Source: Sphingobacterium sp. B16(2022) (lineage in GTDB: Bacteria; Bacteroidota; Bacteroidia; Sphingobacteriales; Sphingobacteriaceae). From it: a DNA stretch of 64,000 nt. A model generated the notes under the pieces. The model saw only the letters and a list, made by a program, of their open reading frames with translations, made no database searches and had not been told where the DNA came from. Position numbers and translations under genes: made by a program. Location of the stretch: positions 62,001 through 126,000 of the forward strand of contig NZ_JAAUVN010000002.1 in NCBI RefSeq assembly GCF_012030425.1. The letters are read 5' to 3'. Positions 44,653 through 53,255 of the stretch are shown piece by piece (the first letter of the stretch is position 1; each line of letters starts with the position of its first letter).

Positions 44653-45081
44653 TTAATTATTGTTTTTTCGATTATTGAGCGATTTAATCAAGTATTCTCG
44701 AAACTCCTGTTCGACTTGAAAAAATTGAGAGGAGCGTGAAGTTCCAATAACTTTGGAAAATTTTTCACGATAATTTTTCTTGATCTCTAGTTCTTTTGCA
44801 TCATAAGCGATAACATCGCGAGAATTTCCACGGAGATTATTTCTCGAAGGACTATTTCCTGTTTTAGCTTTTTTAACATTCCACATTTCCTTTGAATATT
44901 CATTATAAATAGGAAAAAAATCTTGAGCTTCTTTTCGTGATAGATTTAATTCTCTTGTAATAAAAGCAATTTTTTCATTTTCAATGATTTGAAAACGTTC
45001 ATTGTCCTGTGCATAAGTGGTTGATAGACCTACAATACAGAAACAAAATATGATAATTATATTCTTAATCTTTGACATCAT
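44653..45081 (-). CDS. Small exported protein, CpxP/Spy-like architecture, in the sigma factor operon
   Basis: A 142-residue protein with signal peptide (IIIIFCFCIVGLSTTYAQDN) and a helical mature part (IAFITRELNLSRKEAQDFFPIYNEY ... EYLIKSLNNRKNNN) rich in Lys, Arg and Glu. Helical secreted proteins with a LNLSxxEAxxFxPIYN motif are common beside ECF sigma factors of Bacteroidota. Similarity to CpxP/Spy chaperones is in layout only. Its start shares one base with the stop of the upstream gene. Function unknown; envelope stress sensing is inferred. Confidence 0.8.
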   Translation of the reverse strand: MMSKIKNIIIIFCFCIVGLSTTYAQDNERFQIIENEKIAFITRELNLSRKEAQDFFPIYNEYSKEMWNVKKAKTGNSPSRNNLRGNSRDVIAYDAKELEIKKNYREKFSKVIGTSRSSQFFQVEQEFREYLIKSLNNRKNNN

Positions 45082-45905
45082 TATAACGTGTATTTAAGAT
45101 AATCCTCAATATCTTTGTCCTTAATTTTACCATTTGTTCCTACTATGTCTTCATCATCGATATATTTTGCAACATATAATAAATCATCACTATTTCCTGT
45201 TTGTGCTAGGTAATTAATGATTTCCTGGTCTGACACATGTGTAAGATTCTTCTGTTCTTGAGTGCTATTTTGGAATCCAAAATAACTTCCAATACCCAAA
45301 ATGGCCACTAGAGATGCTGCTACAGCATATTTATTCCAAGGAATTTTCCTTTTAATAGAATGAATAGGAACTTCAGCTGGAAGATCTGATGGCAAGCCTG
45401 CATGAATCGATTTAGTAATTTTAGCCGTTAATGATTCAAAATATTTATTAGGAGCTTCAAAACCATCTGTAATAACTACTTGTTTTAAATTGTCCGTAAT
45501 TATTTTTGCGGCTATCTGCTCGTTAAATTCATTGAAATATAAAGATGGGGTTTCAAATCCATCTTGAGTCACTTTAGATTTTAAATTATCTTCCGTTACT
45601 TTTAGTAATATATTATTTTGTAAAGACGAAAAGTAATCATCTGGATGACTAAAGCCATCGGTTTTAATCTGATCTTTTAGCTTTTCTTCAGCTACTTTGC
45701 CTAAGATATTTTGTTGAAGTTTTTCAAAATAGCCAACGGGTACATCTCGGATTTCTTTTGGTGATGATTCCAATTTGACTTGAGCAATCAAAGATTCATT
45801 TAAATCTTTGAAGTAATCTTTGGGCACGTCAAAAGGATTTACACGCAGTGAATCGGGTAGATTATTAGCTTCCATTCCCTCATGATATGTGTTATTTTCC
45901 TTCAT
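45081..45905 (-). CDS. Membrane protein with five P-x-x-YF repeats, likely anti-sigma partner
   Basis: A 274-residue protein. Five copies of a motif with core P-x-x-YF-x-x-(L/F) lie at about residues 28, 56, 88, 120 and 152, the last four spaced exactly 32 residues apart; three begin DGF. A single hydrophobic helix at about 193-211 (YAVAASLVAILGIGSYFGFQ) separates this region from a short, acidic C-terminal part. It lies 34 bases downstream of the ECF sigma factor gene, so an anti-sigma role is the natural guess, but I see no zinc-finger or known anti-sigma domain. Confidence 0.78.
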   Translation of the reverse strand: MKENNTYHEGMEANNLPDSLRVNPFDVPKDYFKDLNESLIAQVKLESSPKEIRDVPVGYFEKLQQNILGKVAEEKLKDQIKTDGFSHPDDYFSSLQNNILLKVTEDNLKSKVTQDGFETPSLYFNEFNEQIAAKIITDNLKQVVITDGFEAPNKYFESLTAKITKSIHAGLPSDLPAEVPIHSIKRKIPWNKYAVAASLVAILGIGSYFGFQNSTQEQKNLTHVSDQEIINYLAQTGNSDDLLYVAKYIDDEDIVGTNGKIKDKDIEDYLKYTL

Positions 45906-45939
45906 TATAAATCATTAGAGTACCTAAATCAAAAAAGGT

Positions 45940-46485
45940 TTAATCGTTGTTATGAAAAAAAGCTTCTATTTTTTTTACAGCTAAATGATATGATGCTTTC
46001 AAGGCACCAACACTTGTTCCTAGTACTTCTGAGATTTCATCATATTTCATATCATCAAAGTATTTCATGTTAAAAACAAGTTTTTGTTTTTCTGGAAGTG
46101 TTAATAAAGCCTGTTGTAATTTCATTTGTGCTTTATCACCACTAAAGTAACTACCACTTGATAAAGAGTCTGCTAAATAAGCAGAACTATCGTCATCCAA
46201 CGATACGTTCTGCTTAAGTTTTTTCTTATTCAAGAATGTAATACATTCATTGGTCGCAATGCGGTACAGCCAAGTATATAATTGGGAATCCTCACGGAAG
46301 TTCGCCAGATTTCGCCATACTTTAATGAATATGTCTTGGACAACATCATCTGCATCATCATGATCAATGACCATTCTTCTCACATGCCAATATATTTTTT
46401 GCTGATATTTGGTCAGCAGCTGATTAAATGCTTCTTCGCGCGTACTTTCGTTAGCAAATTTTGAAATAATTAAAGCATCTTCCAT
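45940..46485 (-). CDS. ECF-family RNA polymerase sigma factor
   Basis: A 181-residue sigma-70 family ECF factor. Region 2 reads DADDVVQDIFIKVWRNLANF with SQLYTWLYRIATNECITFL; region 4 reads LPEKQKLVFNMKYFDDMKYD followed by EISEVLGTSVGALKASYH. It directs polymerase to specific promoters, usually controlled by the membrane protein encoded next to it. It heads a three-gene operon with the repeat protein and the small exported protein. Confidence 0.95.
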   Translation of the reverse strand: MEDALIISKFANESTREEAFNQLLTKYQQKIYWHVRRMVIDHDDADDVVQDIFIKVWRNLANFREDSQLYTWLYRIATNECITFLNKKKLKQNVSLDDDSSAYLADSLSSGSYFSGDKAQMKLQQALLTLPEKQKLVFNMKYFDDMKYDEISEVLGTSVGALKASYHLAVKKIEAFFHNND

Positions 46486-46511
46486 ATATTGACGTTGTGA
46501 TGTTTGTTTTT

Positions 46512-47465
46512 TTATTTTCTGTTAATAACACGTTGTGCTGCCGCAACAATTGCTGCCGCATTCAAACCATATTTTTCCATTAATTGAGCAGGAGTACCTG
46601 ATTCGCCGAAGCTATCATCTACTGCTACAAATTCTTGGGGAGTTGGTAAGTTTTTAGCTAAAACTTGAGCTACACTATCTCCCAAACCGCCTAAACGATT
46701 GTGTTCTTCTGCAGTTACTACACATTTTGTTTTAGCAACTGATTTTAAAATAGCTTCTTCGTCTAAAGGTTTAATGGTGTGGATGTTGATGATTTCAGCA
46801 TCAATGCCCAACGCTGCTAATTGCTCACCAGCCTGGATAGCCTCCCATACCAAATGTCCTGTTGCGATAATTGTTACATCAGTTCCTTCGTTTAGTGTTA
46901 CTGCTTTTCCAATTACAAATTCTTGGTCAGCAGGAGTGAAGTTAGGAACTACCGGACGTCCAAAACGTAAGTAAACAGGACCTTCAAATTTTGCTGCAGC
47001 AATTGTTGCAGCTTTAGTTTGATTGAAATCACAAGGATTGATAACTGTCATTCCAGGTAACATTTTCATCAAACCAATATCTTCTAAGATTTGGTGTGTA
47101 GCACCATCTTCACCTAATGTTAATCCAGCGTGTGAAGCAGCAATTTTAACATTTTTGTCAGAATAGGCGATAGATTGGCGAATTTGATCGTAAACACGAC
47201 CCGTTGAGAAGTTCGCAAATGTTCCTGTAAAAGGAATTTTACCACCAATTGTCAAACCAGCTGCGATTCCCATCATATTTGCTTCAGCAATACCAATTTG
47301 GAAGAAACGTTCTGGAAATTCATTTATAAAATCATTCATTTTTAATGATCCGATTAAATCAGCACATAAAGCAACAACATTTTCGTCTTGTTTACCTGCT
47401 TCTAATAATCCAGCACCAAATCCTGAACGGGTATCTTTTGATTCTGTGAAAGTATATTTTTTCAT
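46512..47465 (-). CDS. Transketolase, C-terminal subunit
   Basis: The 317-residue pyrimidine-binding plus C-terminal part of a split transketolase. SGFGAGLLEAGKQDENVVALCADL opens the domain, and FFQIGIAEANMMGIAAG and SHAGLTLGEDGATHQ are typical; the catalytic Glu for thiamine activation lies in IAEANM. It acts with the N-terminal subunit encoded 114 bases upstream. Splitting the enzyme into two genes is common in Bacteroidota. It functions in the non-oxidative pentose phosphate pathway. Confidence 0.94.
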   Translation of the reverse strand: MKKYTFTESKDTRSGFGAGLLEAGKQDENVVALCADLIGSLKMNDFINEFPERFFQIGIAEANMMGIAAGLTIGGKIPFTGTFANFSTGRVYDQIRQSIAYSDKNVKIAASHAGLTLGEDGATHQILEDIGLMKMLPGMTVINPCDFNQTKAATIAAAKFEGPVYLRFGRPVVPNFTPADQEFVIGKAVTLNEGTDVTIIATGHLVWEAIQAGEQLAALGIDAEIINIHTIKPLDEEAILKSVAKTKCVVTAEEHNRLGGLGDSVAQVLAKNLPTPQEFVAVDDSFGESGTPAQLMEKYGLNAAAIVAAAQRVINRK

Positions 47466-47579
47466 TTTTTACTAGTATGGAGTAGTTAGTATAGAATAGC
47501 TCGTACTTAGATTTCTTCAAATGACGTTTGTGGGTCAATTTCTAAATACTAATGTTTTAAATACTAATATCTAATATAA

Positions 47580-48428
47580 TTAATAATCGCCCAAAGTTTC
47601 TGTTAACTGACCTAAAGCCGAAGCTAATTGATCATTATTTGGAGCAACACCGTGCCATTTGTGAGATCCCATCATGAAATCAACACCATTCCCCATTTCA
47701 GTATGTAATAATATAATTACTGGTTTACCTTTACCTGTATGAGATTTTGCTTCTTCAAGTCCAGCAACTACGGAGGTCATATCATTACCTTTTGCTACTT
47801 CTAATACATCCCATCCAAAAGCTTCCCATTTAGCGCGAAGATCGCCTAATGAAAGAACTTGATCTGTAGAACCATCAATTTGAGCACGGTTATAATCAAC
47901 CGCTGCAATCAGATTGTCTACTTTATTATGAGGAGCATACATTGCTGCTTCCCAAACTTGACCTTCTTGCAATTCACCATCACCCATTAAAACATAGACT
48001 AAATTTGTGTCTTTGTTTAATTTTTTAGCTTGAGCAGCACCAATTGCAGCAGAAAGTCCTTGGCCTAGTGAACCAGATGCAATACGAATTCCAGGAAGAC
48101 CTTCGTGTGTAGTCGGGTGTCCTTGAAGACGAGAATTGATTTTTCTGAAAGTAGCTAATTCGCTTACTTCAAAGTATCCTGCTCGTGCAAGTGTACTGTA
48201 GAAAACTGGCGAAATGTGGCCATTTGATAAGAAAAATAAATCTTCACCGATGCCATCCATATCGAAAGATGGATTACGTTTCATTGCATTGAAATAAAGA
48301 GCAACTAAGTAGTCCGTACAACCTAATGATCCACCTGGGTGGCCAGATTGGCAAGCATGTACCATACGTACGATGTCACGTCTTACTTGTGATGCAATTT
48401 GTTCTAGTTTATTGATATCTGCACTCAT
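47580..48428 (-). CDS. Transketolase, N-terminal subunit
   Basis: The 282-residue pyrophosphate-binding part. The thiamine diphosphate motif GDGELQEGQVWEAAMYAP with the paired Asn in IAAVDYNRAQIDG is present, along with the HPGGSLGCTDYLVALYF start. Works with the C-terminal subunit gene downstream, from which a 114-base spacer separates it. Confidence 0.94.
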   Translation of the reverse strand: MSADINKLEQIASQVRRDIVRMVHACQSGHPGGSLGCTDYLVALYFNAMKRNPSFDMDGIGEDLFFLSNGHISPVFYSTLARAGYFEVSELATFRKINSRLQGHPTTHEGLPGIRIASGSLGQGLSAAIGAAQAKKLNKDTNLVYVLMGDGELQEGQVWEAAMYAPHNKVDNLIAAVDYNRAQIDGSTDQVLSLGDLRAKWEAFGWDVLEVAKGNDMTSVVAGLEEAKSHTGKGKPVIILLHTEMGNGVDFMMGSHKWHGVAPNNDQLASALGQLTETLGDY

Positions 48429-48736
48429 TTTAATATATTGATTTCACAATTAGCCGTAAAGTTAGTCATTTTTAATAGAGTAGGGGTTATAAATTGTAAA
48501 TTTTAGGGACAAAATAACGATTCAAAATTGTCTTCTAGTTTGTTCTATTTAGAAGATGTGTTTTTTATTTAACTCATGAGTCATAAATAATGAACTTATC
48601 CAATTATGTATGTGTGTTATAATAGTTATCAGCTTGATTGTATGGTGGCTATGGTTCATTTTTTTATAAGCAAGAATTATATCGCATGCATATTTTATGG
48701 ATATGAATATCACGTTTATAAATTAAGAATTCAAAA
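48429..48736. other. Intergenic region, nothing recognised
   Basis: About 300 AT-rich bases upstream of the transketolase pair. TAACTTTA near 48455 on the minus strand is a weak -7-like element. No open frame or repeat was found. Confidence 0.4.
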
Positions 48737-48766
48737 AAAAAGCCGTTCATAATAGAACGGCTTTTT
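48737..48766 (-). terminator. Terminator after the Nfu gene
   Basis: AAAAAGCCGTTC (48737-48748) pairs perfectly with GAACGGCTTTTT (48755-48766); T-rich on the minus strand after the stem. Confidence 0.85.
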
Positions 48767-48786
48767 ACTTTAGATAACTGTATCTT

Positions 48787-49341
48787 TTACATCGATTCAG
48801 CTACAACTTCTTCGACTTCAGGAACCATACGTTTTAGTAAGCCTTCGATCCCAGATTTTAAGGTGATACTTGATGACGGACAGCCACTGCAAGATCCGCG
48901 TAACTCAACAGTTACAACGCCATCACTAAATGATTTATAAGCGATAGCACCACCATCTTGTTCAACGGCAGGACGTACATAGTCATGTAATACCTGTTGA
49001 ATTTTAATTTCAATATCAGAACCTTCAAAAGCTACATCTTCGGTATGTTCAATAGGTTTTACTGCAAGTTCAGACTCTACTGCACCTTTTATAAAGTCTT
49101 TTAATAATGCTTCAATATCAGTCCACTCAGCATCTTCACTCTTGGTTACTGTAACAAAGTTGCTTGCGAAAAATACACCGTTTACAAAATTAAATTTGAA
49201 TAATTCTTTTGCAAAAGCTGATTCTTGTGCTTTATCCTTATCCGCATAATCCAAGCTGCCGTTGATCAATAACTTATTGACCAAAAATTTCATCGTCGAT
49301 GGATTCGGAGTGGATTCAGTATATACGTTAATTGTTGCCAT
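48787..49341 (-). CDS. Nfu-type iron-sulfur scaffold/carrier
   Basis: A 184-residue protein with an Nfu N-terminal domain (TESTPNPSTMKFLVNK) and the NifU C-terminal domain with the cluster-binding CxxC in GSCSGCPSSSITLKSGIE near residues 154-157. It passes Fe-S clusters to apo-proteins in the cytoplasm. A -7 element lies 26 bases upstream. Confidence 0.95.
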   Translation of the reverse strand: MATINVYTESTPNPSTMKFLVNKLLINGSLDYADKDKAQESAFAKELFKFNFVNGVFFASNFVTVTKSEDAEWTDIEALLKDFIKGAVESELAVKPIEHTEDVAFEGSDIEIKIQQVLHDYVRPAVEQDGGAIAYKSFSDGVVTVELRGSCSGCPSSSITLKSGIEGLLKRMVPEVEEVVAESM

Positions 49342-49366
49342 ATTAATCTTTGTCTATTTCGAATGA

Positions 49367-49374
49367 CAAATATA
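49367..49374 (-). promoter_or_regulatory. Promoter -7 element of the Nfu gene
   Basis: TATATTTG on the minus strand, an exact TAnnTTTG match, 26 bases before the ATG at 49341. Confidence 0.6.
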
Positions 49375-49415
49375 AGTTAAAAATCAGGTGATGTTAGTCA
49401 TTAAAGCGTAAAAGC

Positions 49416-50765
49416 TTATAGACTTACACCTGTGTAACTAGAAGGGCTTATTGATTTTAGTTCAGCCTTAACTTTATCTGTAACATTTAAATTGTCCACA
49501 AATTCAGCAATTGTTTCTTCCGTTACATGCGTGTTTGTACGTGTTAAATCTTTTAGAGCTTCGTATGGTTTAGGGTAGCCCTCTCTTCTTAATACTGTTT
49601 GAATTGCCTCTGCAACAACTGCCCAGTTATTATTTAGATCTGCTTGCAATGCCTGCTCATTTAATATCAATTTTCGTAAACCTCTTAAAGTAGATTTGAT
49701 TGCAATTAGTGTATGCGCAAAAGGAACGCCGATATTACGCAATACTGTTGAATCTGTTAAATCCCTCTGTAAACGAGAAATAGGTAATTTTGCTGCTAAG
49801 TGTTCAAATAATGCATTTGCAATTCCTAAATTTCCTTCTGCATTTTCAAAATCAATCGGATTTACTTTATGTGGCATTGCTGAGGATCCTATTTGACCAG
49901 CAGTAATTTTTTGTTTGAAATATTCCATTGACACATAAGTCCAGATGTCGCGGCACAAATCAATTAATATCGTGTTAATGCGTTTGAAAGCATCACAGCT
50001 TGCTGCAAAATTGTCGTAATGTTCAATTTGGGTGGTTGTTTGTGAACGACTTAGGCCCAGAGATTCATTAACAAATTTATTTCCAAAGGCTACCCAGTCT
50101 GTCTGTGGGTATGCAACATGATGTGCATTGAAATTACCAGTAGCTCCACCAAATTTTGCGGAGTAAGGCACCGCTTTTAATTGATCAAATTGGCGTTGGA
50201 TACGTTCCACGAAAACTTTGATTTCTTTTCCTAAACGTGTTGGGGACGCGGGTTGGCCGTGTGTACGTGCTAACATGGATACATTGGACCAATCACTAGA
50301 TAATGTTGTTAATTCTTGGATCAACTCTTCTATCGCTGGTGTATAGACAGCTGCGATCGCATCTTTCCATGAGTATGGAATAGCCGTGTTGTTTATATCT
50401 TGAGAGGTTAAGCCAAAATGAATAAATTCTAAAGAGTCATGTAGGCCAAGTTTTTCAAATTGATCCTTTAAAAAGTATTCAACTGCTTTGACATCATGGT
50501 TCGTTACTTTTTCAGTATTCTTTATCCAAATAGCATCTTCTTCAGTAAAGTTTCTATATAGATCACGTAATTTTTCATTCAACGAGCCGTCAAAATGACT
50601 TAATTGTTCAATTCCTGATTGAGAAAGAGCGATGAAATATTCAACTTCTACTAAAACCCGATATTTAATTAAGGCAAATTCTGAAAAATAAGCGCCTAAT
50701 TCTTGCGTTGCGTTATGATAGCGACCGTCTACTGGAGATACGGCGGTAAGTGATGATAAGGCCAT
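49416..50765 (-). CDS. purB: Adenylosuccinate lyase
   Basis: Cleaves SAICAR and adenylosuccinate in purine synthesis. The 449 residues include the fumarase/aspartase-family signature GSSAMPHKVNPIDFENAEGN near residue 285, with the catalytic serine loop, and LTSQDINNTAIP with THGQPASPT. The frame is open seven codons further upstream (50786), but a TAnnTTTG promoter element overlaps that codon, so ATG 50765 (MALSSLTAVSPVDGRY) is the true start. Confidence 0.96.
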   Translation of the reverse strand: MALSSLTAVSPVDGRYHNATQELGAYFSEFALIKYRVLVEVEYFIALSQSGIEQLSHFDGSLNEKLRDLYRNFTEEDAIWIKNTEKVTNHDVKAVEYFLKDQFEKLGLHDSLEFIHFGLTSQDINNTAIPYSWKDAIAAVYTPAIEELIQELTTLSSDWSNVSMLARTHGQPASPTRLGKEIKVFVERIQRQFDQLKAVPYSAKFGGATGNFNAHHVAYPQTDWVAFGNKFVNESLGLSRSQTTTQIEHYDNFAASCDAFKRINTILIDLCRDIWTYVSMEYFKQKITAGQIGSSAMPHKVNPIDFENAEGNLGIANALFEHLAAKLPISRLQRDLTDSTVLRNIGVPFAHTLIAIKSTLRGLRKLILNEQALQADLNNNWAVVAEAIQTVLRREGYPKPYEALKDLTRTNTHVTEETIAEFVDNLNVTDKVKAELKSISPSSYTGVSL

Positions 50766-50783
50766 AATACATTTTTGTTTGTG

Positions 50784-50791
50784 CAAAGGTA
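50784..50791 (-). promoter_or_regulatory. Promoter -7 element of purB
   Basis: TACCTTTG on the minus strand. The expected transcription start, near 50777, lies downstream of the longest-frame start codon, which settles the choice of ATG 50765. Confidence 0.6.
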
Positions 50792-50837
50792 AAAAAATGA
50801 GAGGAGCTTATCAATTTAAATGCGAGGTATATAACAA

Positions 50838-50864
50838 AAAAAGCCCCAACATGTGGGGCTTTTT
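50838..50864 (-). terminator. Terminator after the first repeat lipoprotein gene
   Basis: AAAAAGCCCCA (50838-50848) pairs with TGGGGCTTTTT (50854-50864); T-run on the minus strand. It lies 27 bases past the stop at 50891. Confidence 0.85.
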
Positions 50865-50890
50865 ATATTTTTAAAATCAGTTCCCTGAAA

Positions 50891-51109
50891 TTAGTGAGCA
50901 GCTTTTGCTGAATCAATAGCAACTTTAGCTGAATCAACTACAGTTTTAGCTGAATCAATAGCTGTGTTAGCTGAATCGATAACTGTGTTAGCTGAATCGA
51001 TAGCAGTTGAATCAGAAGCAGTTTCTGATTTGTTTGCAGTACCATTACAAGAAGCGAAAGCTACAGTTAAAGCTAATCCTAAGAAAGCGAATTTGAATGA
51101 ATTTTTCAT
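50891..51109 (-). CDS. Small heptad-repeat lipoprotein, Lpp-like design, copy 1
   Basis: A 72-residue protein. The signal peptide ends in the lipobox AFASC with Cys21. After a short Ser/Thr/Asn linker come five seven-residue repeats of the form (I/V)DSA(N/K)x(V/A), ending IDSAKAAH. With aliphatic residues at position a and Ala at d, they suit an alanine-packed helical coiled coil. The first 21 residues are identical to those of the gene at 51258-51482. A 21-bp repeat is visible in the DNA at about 50905-51010. No known family was recognised; a structural envelope lipoprotein is inferred. Confidence 0.8.
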   Translation of the reverse strand: MKNSFKFAFLGLALTVAFASCNGTANKSETASDSTAIDSANTVIDSANTAIDSAKTVVDSAKVAIDSAKAAH

Positions 51110-51205
51110 TTTGATTTTATTAAATTTTATTAAAATTTCTTTATTTAAAGGTTTATACCTTAAAATTGAAAAGGTAACCCGTTTATTTTATCTTTTTTTT
51201 AAAAG

Positions 51206-51234
51206 AAAGCTTACATCGTTAAAATGCAAGCTTT
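51206..51234 (-). terminator. Terminator after the second repeat lipoprotein gene
   Basis: AAAGCTT (51206-51212) pairs with AAGCTTT (51228-51234), followed on the minus strand by TTTCTTTTAAAAAAAAG. It lies 24 bases after the stop at 51258. Confidence 0.6.
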
Positions 51235-51257
51235 TATGTCTTCGGACAGTACTAAAA

Positions 51258-51482
51258 TTATTTTTTAGTAACAGCAGAATCAACTTTCGCAGCAGCAGAA
51301 TCAACTTTTGCAGCAGCAGAGTCAACTTTGTTAGCTGCAGAATCTAAAACAGTAGCAGCAGAATCAACTAAAGCAGCAGCTGAGTCAGCAGTAGCATTAG
51401 TTTTAGTTTCAGCACCACCACAAGAAGCGAAAGCTACAGTTAAAGCTAATCCTAAGAAAGCGAATTTGAATGAATTTTTCAT
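51258..51482 (-). CDS. Small heptad-repeat lipoprotein, Lpp-like design, copy 2
   Basis: A 74-residue paralogue of the gene at 50891-51109 with the identical first 21 residues, including the lipobox AFASC. The mature part is built of seven-residue units, (V/L)DSAA(A/T/N)(K/V), five times, and ends in KVDSAVTKK. A C-terminal lysine on a short coiled-coil lipoprotein is the arrangement used by Braun lipoprotein to attach to peptidoglycan. Whether this happens here is unknown. The two copies are 148 bases apart, each with its own hairpin, so each is probably transcribed separately or as a pair with partial termination. Confidence 0.8.
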   Translation of the reverse strand: MKNSFKFAFLGLALTVAFASCGGAETKTNATADSAAALVDSAATVLDSAANKVDSAAAKVDSAAAKVDSAVTKK

Positions 51483-51715
51483 TTTGATTTTTCTAAATTA
51501 ATGGAAACAAAATTGTTATTTAAACATTAATACTTAGAAAGTTAAAAGGTAACCTGAAAAAAATATTATTTTTTTAAAATTATGTAATGACTTGTAAATC
51601 AGTTTTTTATTTTTAATTATTATTTGGTCTTTTTCGATGTTATAGAACATTCTGTTTTAAATAGTGTATATTGAAAAGACAAATTGTAGACAACTGTTAC
51701 TAAAAGAATGATGCT

Positions 51716-53065
51716 ATGTTTGATAAAATGAAAAATATACTAGATCTGCTAAAAGCTGTTGATTTAGAACAATTGCAAAAGATTTCTCAAAAAATTGACT
51801 TGGGTCAGGTATTGAATGCTGTTTCGAAAATGGATGATAATCAATTGAAGAGTGCTATGAAATTACTGACGGCAACAAGCAAGAAAAAGGAGTTGCCTCC
51901 GATCAATGGAGATTTTTATCATATTGAAGAAAAATTGTCGACCGCTGATAAGATTACGCAATTGAAAGTTCGTGATTTTATGGAGAAGGAGATCAGTCCT
52001 ATTGTTAATAACTATTGGTTACGGGATGAGTTTCCTTTTGAAATTATTGAAAAGTTTGCAGCTTTAAATATATGCGGATATACTTATGATGGATATGGCT
52101 GTGCTGGAGGAAGTTCTTTGATGGAGGGCGTTATTGCAGCAGAGATTGCCCGGGTCGATGCTTCAATTGCGACATTTTTTGGGGTACAGAGTGGATTGGC
52201 AATGGGGTCAATATATATATGTGGATCTGATGAGCAAAAGCAGGAATGGTTACCACGTATGCAGCAGATGAAGGTGATCGGAGCTTTTGGACTGACCGAA
52301 CCTGAAGTAGGATCCGGAGCTGCGGGGGGATTGACTTGTACTTGTAAAAAAACTGAATCTGGCTGGGTTTTGAATGGTCAAAAGAAATGGATAGGAAATA
52401 GTACTTTTTCAGATATTACGATAATTTGGGCTAGAGATCTGGATGATGGACAAGTGAAGGGCTTTATCGTGCGAAGGGAAAATCCAGGTTTTGCTGTCGA
52501 AAAAATAAAAGGAAAGATGGCTTTGCGAATCGTTCAGAATGGTTTGATTACATTGACGGATTGTGTCGTTCCTGAATCGGACCGATTGCAGCATGCTAAT
52601 AGTTTCAAAGATACTGCTAAAGTGTTGCAGATGACACGTGCTGGAGTTGCCTGGATGGCGGTAGGTTGTGCACGAGGAGCTTATGAAAATGCGCTTGATT
52701 ATACCCGAAAGCGAGAGCAATTTGGAAAACCTATTGCATCTTTTCAGTTGATTCAAAATCATTTGGTTGAAATGCTATCTAATTTAACGGCTATGCAGAC
52801 GTTGGTTTATCGTTTATCTGAAATGCAGGATAACGGCGACTTAAAAGATGAGCACGCATCACTTGCAAAAGTTTTTTGCTCATTAAGAACACGTGATATT
52901 GTGTCTAAAGCTAGAGAGGTGATGGGGGGAAATGGAATTTTACTTGAATATAATGTTGCTCGATTTTTAGCAGATGCGGAAGCTATTTACTCATATGAGG
53001 GGACTAAAGAAATTAATTCATTGATTGTAGGACGTAGCATTACAGGTTTTAGTGCTTTTGTATAA
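51716..53065 (+). CDS. Acyl-CoA dehydrogenase, glutaryl-CoA dehydrogenase-like, with N-terminal extension
   Basis: A 449-residue FAD-dependent acyl-CoA dehydrogenase. The core begins near residue 65. It contains GAFGLTEPEVGSGAA at the flavin site, GWVLNGQKKWIGNST, the acceptor-binding KREQFGKPIASFQL, and the catalytic glutamate in YSYEGTKEINSLIVGR near residue 428. The YEGT and IVGR-SITG segments are those of the glutaryl-CoA/short-chain group, whose catalytic base is placed there. The first 60 residues (MKNILDLLKAVDLEQLQKIS...) form a predicted amphipathic helical extension that is not part of the usual enzyme. Transcribed alone. Confidence 0.9.
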   Translation: MFDKMKNILDLLKAVDLEQLQKISQKIDLGQVLNAVSKMDDNQLKSAMKLLTATSKKKELPPINGDFYHIEEKLSTADKITQLKVRDFMEKEISPIVNNYWLRDEFPFEIIEKFAALNICGYTYDGYGCAGGSSLMEGVIAAEIARVDASIATFFGVQSGLAMGSIYICGSDEQKQEWLPRMQQMKVIGAFGLTEPEVGSGAAGGLTCTCKKTESGWVLNGQKKWIGNSTFSDITIIWARDLDDGQVKGFIVRRENPGFAVEKIKGKMALRIVQNGLITLTDCVVPESDRLQHANSFKDTAKVLQMTRAGVAWMAVGCARGAYENALDYTRKREQFGKPIASFQLIQNHLVEMLSNLTAMQTLVYRLSEMQDNGDLKDEHASLAKVFCSLRTRDIVSKAREVMGGNGILLEYNVARFLADAEAIYSYEGTKEINSLIVGRSITGFSAFV

Positions 53066-53203
53066 TAATTGAGAGTCATGTTTAACTGTGAATTCTTTTA
53101 CCGTAGATTATATTCAAAATTGGATTATTTAATTAACCGATGATCTTTAGCTTAGCTGTGGGTTATTTTATCCTATTTTCTTTGAGATTTCCGGTGCGAC
53201 AAT

Positions 53204-53240
53204 AAAAAAGGATCAAAATTTATTATTTTGATCCTTTTTT
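53204..53240. terminator. Bidirectional terminator
   Basis: AAAAAAGGATCAAAAT (53204-53219) pairs perfectly with ATTTTGATCCTTTTTT (53225-53240) between the convergent acyl-CoA dehydrogenase and ZIP transporter genes. Confidence 0.85.
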
Positions 53241-53255
53241 ATGCTTAATTGAATT

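Noticed and set aside
46699..46974. Long opposite-strand frames within real genes, such as this one inside the transketolase gene.
   Set aside because: They mirror the codon pattern of strongly supported genes on the other strand and have no domain of their own.
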